Made by a program: the position numbers and the translations under genes | DNA from: CAVSRC01 sp963750065 | Lineage (GTDB): Bacteria > Pseudomonadota > Alphaproteobacteria > Rhizobiales > Kaistiaceae | DNA: 64,000 nt | Direction of reading: 5' to 3' | Assembly (NCBI GenBank): GCA_963750065.1 | Contig: CAVVPK010000050.1 | Span: 1-64,000 of the forward strand | The notes under the pieces: model-generated | What the model was told of the DNA's origin: nothing | The model's database searches: none | The model's input: the letters and a program-made list of their open reading frames with translations, nothing else | Shown here: positions 1 to 9,157 of the stretch, in pieces | Numbering within the stretch: position 1 is the stretch's first letter | How the letters are laid out: each line of letters opens with the position of its first letter

Positions 1-36
1 GCTTTATCAATCACTTGCGTCCGATATCCCGCCGGG

Positions 37-1653
<1,617 letters not shown>

Positions 1654-1715
1654 AGCGCTGCCCCTTGTTCTTCAGCTAACGGGCGCCATGCAACAAAGAC
1701 GGACCCGATCGTGCC

Positions 1716-1729
1716 GTGATTTTCATCAA
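1716..1729. promoter_or_regulatory. CRP/FNR-type palindrome upstream of pckA
   Basis: GTGAT-TTTC-ATCAA matches the FNR/FixK half-site pattern TTGAT-N4-ATCAA at nine of ten positions and also contains a GTGA-N6-TCA CRP-like core. It lies 63-76 bases before the pckA start codon, a position compatible with activation. Which regulator binds is inference. Confidence 0.35.
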
Positions 1730-1928
1730 GCGGAGCACAATTATTTTCCTATTAAGATTCAGAATTCCCCTTTTCGATCAATACCTTGGTTCGGTCGTCG
1801 GGTCGCTATGCGTCAATACGCCGCGCCTTGCCTCGCGGAGTTCGGAGGGCGCGCGTCAAGGCTCGGGGGCAATTGCGCCAGGGCGCGGCAGTTCCGCGCT
1901 CGCGCGCTGGGTGTTGGCCGGCGCTCGC

Positions 1929-2333
1929 TCATCTCCCGCGTATGTCCTTCCAGGGCGCCACGTCCGACATATCGACCAGCTCGTAGCCGATAACGCCGAC
2001 GCAGGGGCCGAGAATGACGAGGAGCTTCGCGTCGTCGTCGCCGATATTAAACCAGGCATGGACCACGTCGGCCGGGATGAAGGCGCTGTCGCCGGGGCCG
2101 AGAATGCGCTTCTCCTGCTTGATCCATTGCTCGACCATGCCGGCAACGACGTAGATCACCTCTTCCTGCTCGGCGTGCCTGTGAAAGTCGTGGCCCTTGC
2201 CGGGGGTGAGCGTGACGTCAATGACGGTGAGCTGCTCCGCGCCGGTCTTGGGCGGGTTCGAGAGCCAGCCGAGCCGGCCCCAGCCGAGCACTTCGGGCCG
2301 AGTGTCCCTGGCCATGACGAACTTGCCGATCAT
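1929..2333 (-). CDS. Small cupin-domain protein
   Basis: A single-cupin protein of 134 residues. The first cupin motif is seen as GHDFHRHAEQEE (about 48-59), with the two histidines and glutamate that normally hold a divalent metal, and the second as GDSAFIPADVVHAW (81-94), supplying the third histidine. I chose the ATG at 2333 because GGGAG sits 8-12 bases upstream; the open frame continues further but shows no coding-like sequence. The gene follows the TIM-barrel/Tm-1 pair after 68 bases on the same strand and is probably cotranscribed. The substrate is unknown; possibilities include a sugar-acid or keto-acid isomerase or a non-enzymatic sensor. Confidence 0.8.
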   Translation of the reverse strand: MIGKFVMARDTRPEVLGWGRLGWLSNPPKTGAEQLTVIDVTLTPGKGHDFHRHAEQEEVIYVVAGMVEQWIKQEKRILGPGDSAFIPADVVHAWFNIGDDDAKLLVILGPCVGVIGYELVDMSDVAPWKDIRGR

Positions 2334-2401
2334 TTTCGTTTCTCCCGTTTTTATCTCGCTTCCGTGCGCGAGCCCCCCCGCCGCGACGGTGCGTTTCTTT
2401 T

Positions 2402-3232
2402 CTAGAAGCTGATCCCCTTGAATTTCTGCGTCTGGTCGATGAGAGCTGTCTCGACCGGCAGCCGCTCCATGGACGAGGCGCCGTAGAAGCCGTGGCAATG
2501 GCGGCAATGCTTGAGAACGAAGGCGGCATCATCAGGCATCGCGATCGGCCCGCCGTGGCACAGCACGATGACGTCGTCGCGCACGGCAAGCGCGGCCTCG
2601 GCAATTGCATCCACCTCCGCAACGCAGCTGTCGAGCGACTTCGCCGAGGTGGCGCCGATGGCGCCGCCGGTAGTGACCCCCATATGGGCGACGACGATAT
2701 CGGCACCGGCTCGCGCCATGGCGGCCGCCTCGTCCGGGTTGAAGGCGTAAGGCGTGGTCAGCAGGTCGAGGCCGTGGGCCTCAGCAATCATGTCGACCTC
2801 GAGGCCGTAGCCCATGCCGGTCTCCTCGAAGGACTGCCGCATGACGCCGTCGAACAGGCCGATGGTGGGAAAGTTCTGCACGCCGGAGAAGCCCATCGTC
2901 TTCAGCTCGGCGAGGAATTGCGGCATCAGCACGAACGGATCGGTGCCGTTGACTCCAGCCAGCACCGGCGTGTGCCGGACCACCGGCAGCACTTCCAGCG
3001 CCATCTCCTTGACGATCTCATTGGCGTTGCCATAGGCAAGCAGCCCCGCTGCCGAGCCGCGGCCGGCCATGCGGTAGCGGCCGGAATTGTAGATGACGAT
3101 GAGATCGATGCCGCCGGCCTCCTCGCCCTTGGCCGAAAGCCCGGTGCCGGCGCCGCCGCCGACGATGGGCACGCGGCGGGCGACCATGTCGCGGAACTTC
3201 TCGAGCAGGTCCTTGCGGGGAATGAAGGGCAT
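2402..3232 (-). CDS. TIM-barrel protein of the phosphoenolpyruvate hydrolase-like family (Tm-1 C-terminal half)
   Basis: This 276-residue protein matches the TIM-barrel family often named phosphoenolpyruvate hydrolase-like, which forms the C-terminal half of the plant Tm-1 resistance protein. Recognisable segments are VGGGAGTGLSAKGEEAGG near the N-terminus, NFPTIGLFDG in the middle and the C-terminal HGFYGASSMERLPVE. The start at 3232 has GAGGA upstream and lies 10 bases after the preceding gene's stop codon. It is in an operon with the Tm-1-like ATP-binding protein, its usual partner in bacteria. The biochemical activity of the bacterial pair has not been securely established, so the family name should not be read as a proven reaction. 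Confidence 0.85.
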   Translation of the reverse strand: MPFIPRKDLLEKFRDMVARRVPIVGGGAGTGLSAKGEEAGGIDLIVIYNSGRYRMAGRGSAAGLLAYGNANEIVKEMALEVLPVVRHTPVLAGVNGTDPFVLMPQFLAELKTMGFSGVQNFPTIGLFDGVMRQSFEETGMGYGLEVDMIAEAHGLDLLTTPYAFNPDEAAAMARAGADIVVAHMGVTTGGAIGATSAKSLDSCVAEVDAIAEAALAVRDDVIVLCHGGPIAMPDDAAFVLKHCRHCHGFYGASSMERLPVETALIDQTQKFKGISF

Positions 3233-3242
3233 GGTGTCGTCC

Positions 3243-4436
3243 TCAGCTGGCGATGTCGCGGAAGGTCCGTGCCAGCGCTTCGGAGAAGCCGGCATCGTTA
3301 ATGTGAAGGGGCAGGCGGAGGAGCCGCCGGTCGGCGGTCTGGATGAGATGCTCTTCGAGCGCGGCGAACAGCGCCGCATCGGCTTGCGGGTCGTGGAACG
3401 GCTGGCCGGGGGCGTCGAGCGTCGAGACGCCCAGTTCGGGGATGAGGAAGCGCACCGGGCCGTCGCAGCGGTTGAGCCGTTCGGCGAGCCATGCGCCCAT
3501 CCGGCGGTTCTCTTCCGCTGTGGTGCGCATCAGCGTCACATTGGGATTGTGCCGGTAGATCGTCCGCCGCCGGTATCGCTCCGGCATCGTCTCCAGCGCC
3601 CAGAAGTTGACCATGTCGAGCGCACCGGGCGCGCCGACATAGGGCAGGTGCGTGCGGGCGACCGCACCCAGGCGATCCTCGCTGGCCGCCAGAACGCCGC
3701 CGAAGAGCAGGTCGGCGATCTCGGTGGTGGTGGCGTCGATGAAGCCGGTCACCATGCCGCTCTCGGCGAGCTTCTCCATGGCGCGGCCGCCGGTGCCGGT
3801 GGCATGGAAGACAAGGCAGTCGTAATCCGCCTTGAGCAGATCCATGACCTGGGTGACGCAGGGGGTCGTGACGCCGAACATGGTGAGCCCGACCGCCGGC
3901 TTGCCTTCGGCTTCCTCACGGACGGTGCGCACCATGCCGGCAATGGCATGGGCGGCGTTGGCCAGAACTACGCGGCTGATGCGGTTCAGGCCGGCAATGT
4001 CGGTCACCGAATACATCATGGCGATGTCACTGACGCCGACGAAGGCGCCGACATCGCCGGACGCGAGCGTCGAGACCATAAGCTTGGGCAGGCCGATGGG
4101 CAGTTCGCGCATGCCGGCGGTGATGATCGAGGTGCCGCCGCCACCGCCGATGCCGACGATGCCGGCAATGTCGTCGCGGCTGGCGACGAAGCGGGCAAAG
4201 GCGGCGCCCATCGCCGCCACGGCGGTGCCGCGATCGTCCGGGGTGAGCACGGCGTCGGCGCCGTTGGGGTGGTAGCGCGCAACCGCTGAGGCCGCCACAT
4301 CGACGGTGCAACGGGGTGCGCGCGTGCCGACATCGACAATGAGGGGAGCCCCGCCGGCTTCGGCAACCTGGCGGGCGGTGAAGCTCAGTTCGTCGCCCTT
4401 GGTGTCGGCGGTGCCGACCACGTAGATGCGCTTCAT
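3243..4436 (-). CDS. Tm-1-like ATP-binding protein (UPF0261 family)
   Basis: A 397-residue UPF0261 protein, equivalent to the N-terminal half of plant Tm-1, which binds ATP and inhibits tobamovirus replication in tomato. The start MKRIYVVGTADTKGDEL is the typical family N-terminus, followed by a glycine-rich GIGGGGGTS and a central HATGTGGRAMEKL motif. It is the first gene of a probable three-gene operon with the TIM-barrel partner and the cupin. GGAGGAG lies upstream of the start. In plants and fungi the two halves are fused; here they are separate adjacent genes. The bacterial role is unknown. Confidence 0.88.
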   Translation of the reverse strand: MKRIYVVGTADTKGDELSFTARQVAEAGGAPLIVDVGTRAPRCTVDVAASAVARYHPNGADAVLTPDDRGTAVAAMGAAFARFVASRDDIAGIVGIGGGGGTSIITAGMRELPIGLPKLMVSTLASGDVGAFVGVSDIAMMYSVTDIAGLNRISRVVLANAAHAIAGMVRTVREEAEGKPAVGLTMFGVTTPCVTQVMDLLKADYDCLVFHATGTGGRAMEKLAESGMVTGFIDATTTEIADLLFGGVLAASEDRLGAVARTHLPYVGAPGALDMVNFWALETMPERYRRRTIYRHNPNVTLMRTTAEENRRMGAWLAERLNRCDGPVRFLIPELGVSTLDAPGQPFHDPQADAALFAALEEHLIQTADRRLLRLPLHINDAGFSEALARTFRDIAS

Positions 4437-4608
4437 GCGGCGCCGTGAGGCGTCCTCCTCCAGGGGAGCCTAACGCGGCGGACTTGCCCCGTTCAAGGGA
4501 CGATCGGCGATGCGGTGCAGGAAGCGCTGCGCGCCGGACATTCGTCGATAAAAAGGCCGGAGCCCTGGGCGGGCGGCCGACCGGTGCGTGTCGTAGTGCC
4601 GGCGGCGG

Positions 4609-4707
4609 CTACCAGCAGCTATAGCCGCCGTCGACCGGCACGATGCTGCCGGTCATGAGACTGGCTGCGTCGCCGGCTATGAACAGCGCCACCGAGCCGA
4701 ATTCCGT
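4609..4707 (-). pseudogene. 3' remnant of a short-chain dehydrogenase gene
   Basis: Directly downstream of the mannitol dehydrogenase stop, this strand encodes the C-terminal tail of a classical SDR in one open frame: SVALFIAGDAASLMTGS, then VPVDGGY, then a stop at 4609-4611. These are the conserved last residues of the SDR fold, with no catalytic or NAD-binding region in front. It is too short to be functional and has no start codon of its own. In Rhodobacter and Sinorhizobium the smo operon contains an SDR sorbitol dehydrogenase (smoS), so this may be the last trace of a lost polyol dehydrogenase. Confidence 0.75.
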
Positions 4708-6189
4708 CTACTTTCCGGGCGCGCAATAGGCATCGATGGCGGCCTCGATCCCGTCCGCCCAGATCATGCTGAGCCACTTCCCGAAAGCTTCCGCGAAGCG
4801 CGGCTGATCGGCAAGATCACCATAATTCTGGCGCATCTCGAGCCAGGCCCGGGGATCGTTTCTGGCGGCTGTCGCGCCCGCGACGAGATCATCCCAGAAC
4901 GGGTCGTTCGGTTCGATGGTGGTGCCATCCTCGCGCGTGCCGGCGCACATGCGCGCCCATGCGGCCTCGACCAACGCCAGCCCGTCGACCGGTGTCCCCG
5001 AAGCCAGCCCGTCGCGAACCGAGGCAAGGACCATGCCGGTGTGACGGCTGGATCCGTCAAAAGCGACCCGCCTTACCGTGTCGACAATTGCCGGATTTGA
5101 GAACCGACGCTCGATCAGATCGACATAGCGCTCGGGCGTCATGCCAGGCACCGGATCGACGTGAGGGACGATCTCTTCCATCTCGACCTTGCGGAACAAG
5201 GCATTGATCTTGGCGTGCGCCATGGTGGCCGAGATGGTCTCGATGCCGAGGATCTCCGCCGAATTGACGATCACTTGATGCCCCGCATTGAGAATACGGA
5301 TCTTCATCTTCTCATAGTCTTTGACGTGATCGGAGAAGGTCGCCCCGGCTTTGTCCCAATCCGGCCGACCGGCGCAGAAATCGTCTTCGATCACCCATTG
5401 CCTGAAGTTCTCATGGGTCACAGGGGCCGCATCTTCGACACCGAACGATTGTGCAAGTGCGATTTCCTTCGGGCCGGTAGCCGGCACGATGCAGTCGACC
5501 ATCGAGTTCGGGAAGGTGCAGTTCGCCTCGATCCAGTCGGCCAGCGCCGCATCGGAGAGCCGCGCCAGCGACGTAACGGTCTGATGCAGGATGTGGCCAT
5601 TCCCCTGAAGATTGTCACATGACAGACAGGAGAGCGGCCCAACGCCGCGATCGCGCCTGAGCTTCAGCGCCGCGACGATTGCGCCAAAGGCCGAGCGTGG
5701 TTTGTCGGGATTTTGCGCGTCGTACCGGATATCCGGATGCCTCGCGTCGAACCGATTGCTGACCGGGTCGACGTAGTAGCCGCCTTCGGTGACGGTCAGC
5801 GCGACGATTCGAATATCGGGATCGGCCATCCTGGCGATGAGCGGGCCATTGCCCTCTTCGACCGGCACGTAGTCGATCATCGATCCGACGACTTCGGCCG
5901 ATATGCCGGACGGATCCAATTCGATCAATGTCGTCAAATAGTCCTGCGCTTTCAGCTTCTCGCGCATCTGGACGTCGTAGGGGCGCACGCCCGCACCGAC
6001 GATCGCCCAGTCATGGTTCAGCCGCTGTTCGAAAAGCCGGTGCAGGTACCAGGACTGGTGCGCGCGATGGAAGTTGCCAAGCCCGATGTGGACGATTCCA
6101 GCGGTCAGCTGCGACCGATCGTAAGTCGGGCGCTTGACGGTTTCGGGAAGATCTTTCAGCGTTGCGTTGCAAAGTTTCATTTTGCTCAC
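4708..6189 (-). CDS. mtlK: Mannitol dehydrogenase family protein (NAD-dependent polyol 2-dehydrogenase)
   Basis: A member of the polyol-specific long-chain dehydrogenase family, which oxidises D-mannitol (often also D-arabinitol or sorbitol) to the 2-ketose with NAD+. The 493 residues match the family length. The N-terminal GLGNFHRAHQ is the cofactor-binding fingerprint. MKIRILNAGHQVI near residue 295 supplies the catalytic Lys, Asn and His with the same K-x4-N-x2-H spacing as Pseudomonas fluorescens mannitol dehydrogenase. It follows smoK after 51 bases and is the last intact gene of the polyol operon. Its product would be fructose; no fructokinase or xylulokinase lies nearby. Confidence 0.92.
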   Translation of the reverse strand: MSKMKLCNATLKDLPETVKRPTYDRSQLTAGIVHIGLGNFHRAHQSWYLHRLFEQRLNHDWAIVGAGVRPYDVQMREKLKAQDYLTTLIELDPSGISAEVVGSMIDYVPVEEGNGPLIARMADPDIRIVALTVTEGGYYVDPVSNRFDARHPDIRYDAQNPDKPRSAFGAIVAALKLRRDRGVGPLSCLSCDNLQGNGHILHQTVTSLARLSDAALADWIEANCTFPNSMVDCIVPATGPKEIALAQSFGVEDAAPVTHENFRQWVIEDDFCAGRPDWDKAGATFSDHVKDYEKMKIRILNAGHQVIVNSAEILGIETISATMAHAKINALFRKVEMEEIVPHVDPVPGMTPERYVDLIERRFSNPAIVDTVRRVAFDGSSRHTGMVLASVRDGLASGTPVDGLALVEAAWARMCAGTREDGTTIEPNDPFWDDLVAGATAARNDPRAWLEMRQNYGDLADQPRFAEAFGKWLSMIWADGIEAAIDAYCAPGK

Positions 6190-6240
6190 CAGGCAGGTCG
6201 CCCTGTGGCGACCTGTAAGAAGGTCAAGTGTCGGCCGGCG

Positions 6241-7242
6241 TCATGCGATGCGAGAACCTTTCGCATCAAAGCGATGGATCCTCGCCGGTTCCGGCGTGAG
6301 GTGGACGGTGGAGCCGGGGCCGACGCCGACCTCGCCGACCACGCGCACGGTGACATCGCCGATCGTCTCGACCGTGACGTAGAGGAACGTGTCGCTGCCG
6401 ACGTGCTCGGCGACCTTGACCGTGCCGGTCCAGCGCCCGCTGTCGCGGGAGACCGTGATGTGCTCCGGGCGCACGCCGATGGTGGCGGCATTCAGCTCCG
6501 CCGCGGCCGGGCCGGAAACCAGGTTCATCTTGGGCGAGCCGATGAAGCCCGCGACGAACAGGTTGTCGGGTCGCTCGTAGAGCTCGATGGGGCTGCCGAC
6601 CTGCTCAATGCGGCCGGCCTGCAGCACCACGATGCGGTCGGCCATGGTCATGGCCTCCACCTGATCGTGGGTGACGTAGACCATCGTCGTGCCGAGCGTG
6701 TTGTGGAGCTGGCTGATCTCCAGGCGCATGGAGACGCGCAGCGCCGCGTCGAGGTTCGACAGCGGCTCGTCGAAGAGGAACGCCTTGGGCTGGCGCACGA
6801 TGGCGCGGCCGATGGCGACGCGCTGGCGTTGGCCGCCGGAGAGCTGGCGCGGGCGGCGATCGAGGTAGTCGGTGAGATTGAGGATGCGCGCGGCGTCGCG
6901 CACTTTGGCGTCGATTGCCTCCTTTTCCATCCCGGCCATCTTCAGCGGAAAGGCGATGTTCTTGTAGACGCTCATGTGCGGATAGAGGGCGTAGGACTGG
7001 AACACCATCGACAGGCCGCGTTTGGCCGGCGGCAGTTGCACCACGTCGCTGCCGTCGATGCGGATGACCCCGCCTGACACGTCCTCCAGTCCGGCGATGA
7101 GCCTGAGCAGGGTCGACTTGCCGCACCCCGACGGCCCGACGAAGACGACGAAGGCGCCGTCGGGTATCTCGAGATCGACGTCCTTGATGACGCTGACTTC
7201 GCCGAAGGTCTTCTGCACGCCCGAGAGTTCGATCTTGCCCAT
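6241..7242 (-). CDS. smoK: Polyol ABC importer ATP-binding subunit
   Basis: A 333-residue MalK/UgpC-type ATPase that powers a sugar importer at the inner face of the membrane. Visible motifs are Walker A GPSGCGKST (36-44), signature LSGGQRQR (about 135), Walker B FLFDEPLSNLD and the switch histidine in TMVYVTHDQVEA. The C-terminal 100 residues form the TOBE/OB regulatory region typical of CUT1 importers. It sits 19 bases after the second permease in the order binding protein, permease, permease, ATPase, dehydrogenase, as in smoEFGK-mtlK operons of Rhodobacter and Sinorhizobium. Substrate assignment to sorbitol/mannitol rests on that context. Confidence 0.9.
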   Translation of the reverse strand: MGKIELSGVQKTFGEVSVIKDVDLEIPDGAFVVFVGPSGCGKSTLLRLIAGLEDVSGGVIRIDGSDVVQLPPAKRGLSMVFQSYALYPHMSVYKNIAFPLKMAGMEKEAIDAKVRDAARILNLTDYLDRRPRQLSGGQRQRVAIGRAIVRQPKAFLFDEPLSNLDAALRVSMRLEISQLHNTLGTTMVYVTHDQVEAMTMADRIVVLQAGRIEQVGSPIELYERPDNLFVAGFIGSPKMNLVSGPAAAELNAATIGVRPEHITVSRDSGRWTGTVKVAEHVGSDTFLYVTVETIGDVTVRVVGEVGVGPGSTVHLTPEPARIHRFDAKGSRIA

Positions 7243-7261
7243 GGTCGCTTGTCCCCAGTCC

Positions 7262-8092
7262 CTACTTGACGGCGCCGAAGGTGAGGCCGCGCACGAGTTG
7301 CCGCTGCGAGAACCATCCGAGAATGAGAATCGGCGCGATGGCCAGCGTCGAGGCTGCCGACAGCTTGGCCCAGAACAGGCCCTCTGGCGCCGAGAACGAC
7401 GCGATGAAAGCCGTCAGCGGCGCGGCGTGAGCCGCCGTCAGGTTGAGCGTCCAGAAGGCCTCGTTCCACGCCAGGATGATATTGAGCAGCATGGTGGACG
7501 CGATGCCCGGCACCGCCATAGGCACGAGGATGTAGACGATCTCCTTCCACAGGACCGCGCCGTCCATGCGGCTGGCTTCAAGGATGTCGACAGGGATTTC
7601 CTTGAAGTAGGTGAACAGCATCCAGATGACGATCGGCAGGTCGATCAGCATCAGGATCACGGTCAGGCCACCGAGGTTGTCGAGCAGGTTCAGGTTCTTG
7701 AAGATCAGGTAGACCGGCACCAGCACGCCGACTGCCGGCATCATCTTGGTGGATAACATCCACATCAGGATGTCCTTGGTGCGCCGCGACGGCGAGAACG
7801 CCATCGACCAGGCGCCGGGCACCGCGAAGAGCAGGGCGAGCAGGGTCGAGCCGACGGCCATGACGACCGAATTGTAGAAGTGCGCGAAATAGTTGGAGCG
7901 ATCCTGGACCTCGACGAAATTTTCCAGCGTCCAGTGCGGCGGGAAGAAGGCCGGCGGGAACAGGATGGCGTCTCCCTCGGTCTTGAACGCGGTGAGGATC
8001 GTCCACAGGATCGGGAAGAAGATCATCAGCGCCACGATCCAGGCGAGGATCGTGAAGGTCCATCTCTTTTGCGGCGTGACAGCGCGGGCCAT
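7262..8092 (-). CDS. smoG: Polyol ABC importer permease (second)
   Basis: Inner-membrane permease of the CUT1 family, 276 residues with six predicted membrane segments. The cytoplasmic EAA loop that docks the ATPase is EASRMDGAVLWKEIVYILVP. The start at 8092 (MARAVTPQKRW) was chosen because the following basic stretch and first membrane helix fit the family N-terminus and because the first permease ends 14 bases upstream; the longer open frame upstream overlaps that gene and is not coding. It works as a heterodimer with the preceding permease. Confidence 0.9.
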   Translation of the reverse strand: MARAVTPQKRWTFTILAWIVALMIFFPILWTILTAFKTEGDAILFPPAFFPPHWTLENFVEVQDRSNYFAHFYNSVVMAVGSTLLALLFAVPGAWSMAFSPSRRTKDILMWMLSTKMMPAVGVLVPVYLIFKNLNLLDNLGGLTVILMLIDLPIVIWMLFTYFKEIPVDILEASRMDGAVLWKEIVYILVPMAVPGIASTMLLNIILAWNEAFWTLNLTAAHAAPLTAFIASFSAPEGLFWAKLSAASTLAIAPILILGWFSQRQLVRGLTFGAVK

Positions 8093-8106
8093 GGACTTTG
8101 CCTCCC

Positions 8107-8979
8107 TCAGGCTTCGAGGTTCTTGCCGACGATGCGCAGCAGGAAGATCGCGACGATGTTGGCGAGCACGACCGCGACCACGCCACCCGCCGAAGCGCCG
8201 CCGACGTCGTAGCTGAGCAGGGCCTCGTGATAGACCAGATAGGTGATGTTGGTGGAGGCGAAGCCGGGTCCGCCGCTGGTGGTGACGAGGATCTCCGCGA
8301 AGATCGAGAGCAGGAAGATGGTCTCGATCAGGATCACCACGGTGATGGCGCGGGAAAGGTGCGGCAGGACGATATAGATGAAGCGGTTGGCGATGTTCGC
8401 CCCGTCCATCTCGGCTGCTTCCTTCTGCTCCTCGTCGAGGGACTGCATCGCCGTCAGCAGGATGAGCGTGGCAAAGGGTAGCCACTCCCACGACACGATG
8501 ATGATGATGGAAAAGAGCGGGAAGTTCTCAAGCCACGGAATGGGCGCGATGCCGAACCGCGTCGTCAGCCAGGCGAAGATGCCGTAATTCGGATCGAGCA
8601 TCATGTTCTTCCACACCAACGCCGAAACGGTCGGCATGACGAAGAACGGCGAGATGATCAGGATGCGGACGATCCCCTGGCCGGCAATCTGCTGATCGAG
8701 CAGCATGCCAAGAAGAACTCCGCCGATAACGGTGATCGCCAGCACCGAGACAGTGAGGATGAGCGTATTGCCGAAGGCCTGGAAGAAGGACGGATCGGTG
8801 AGAAAATAATAGTAGTTCGTCCAGCCGGCGAAGCCGCTGATGAGCGGATTGAGCAGATTGTAGTGCTGGAACGAGTACCAGAGCGTCAGCGCCAGCGGCA
8901 CGATCATCCAGATGAACAGCGCCACCACCGAGGGCGCCAGCATCGCACGCGCCAAGCTGCGGGTATTCTGGGTCGCCAT
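8107..8979 (-). CDS. smoF: Polyol ABC importer permease (first)
   Basis: CUT1-type inner-membrane permease of 290 residues with six predicted membrane segments. The EAA motif is KEAAEMDGANIANRFIYIVLP, truncated here only for description; its Glu-Ala-Ala and Gly are intact. Start at 8979 (MATQNTRSLARAM) is supported by GGGAGG 7-12 bases upstream. It is separated from the binding-protein gene by about 180 bases that contain a strong stem-loop, which may set the ratio of binding protein to permease. It forms the importer channel with the second permease. Confidence 0.9.
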   Translation of the reverse strand: MATQNTRSLARAMLAPSVVALFIWMIVPLALTLWYSFQHYNLLNPLISGFAGWTNYYYFLTDPSFFQAFGNTLILTVSVLAITVIGGVLLGMLLDQQIAGQGIVRILIISPFFVMPTVSALVWKNMMLDPNYGIFAWLTTRFGIAPIPWLENFPLFSIIIIVSWEWLPFATLILLTAMQSLDEEQKEAAEMDGANIANRFIYIVLPHLSRAITVVILIETIFLLSIFAEILVTTSGGPGFASTNITYLVYHEALLSYDVGGASAGGVVAVVLANIVAIFLLRIVGKNLEA

Positions 8980-9102
8980 GCCTGCCTCCCCAATCGGCAC
9001 ACCTGTTGCGGTGGCCATGCAGCGGCGTCTGGTTGGTTCCAGCGCCGGGACGGTTACGCGACGTACAACCTGTTTCCAGAACAAGACCGACTGAATGTTC
9101 GA

Positions 9103-9140
9103 GGCTGCCCGGAACCCACGGTCCAAAATCCCGGGCAGCC
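9103..9140 (-). terminator. Stem-loop between binding-protein and permease genes
   Basis: Perfect 10-bp arms GGCTGCCCGG (9103-9112) and CCGGGCAGCC (9131-9140) lie directly after the smoE stop codon on the transcribed strand. There is no U-tract, so an mRNA-stabilising hairpin or partial terminator is more likely than a full stop. Such structures commonly follow binding-protein genes in ABC importer operons. Confidence 0.55.
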
Positions 9141-9157
9141 TCCGGTCGGGAGGAAGC

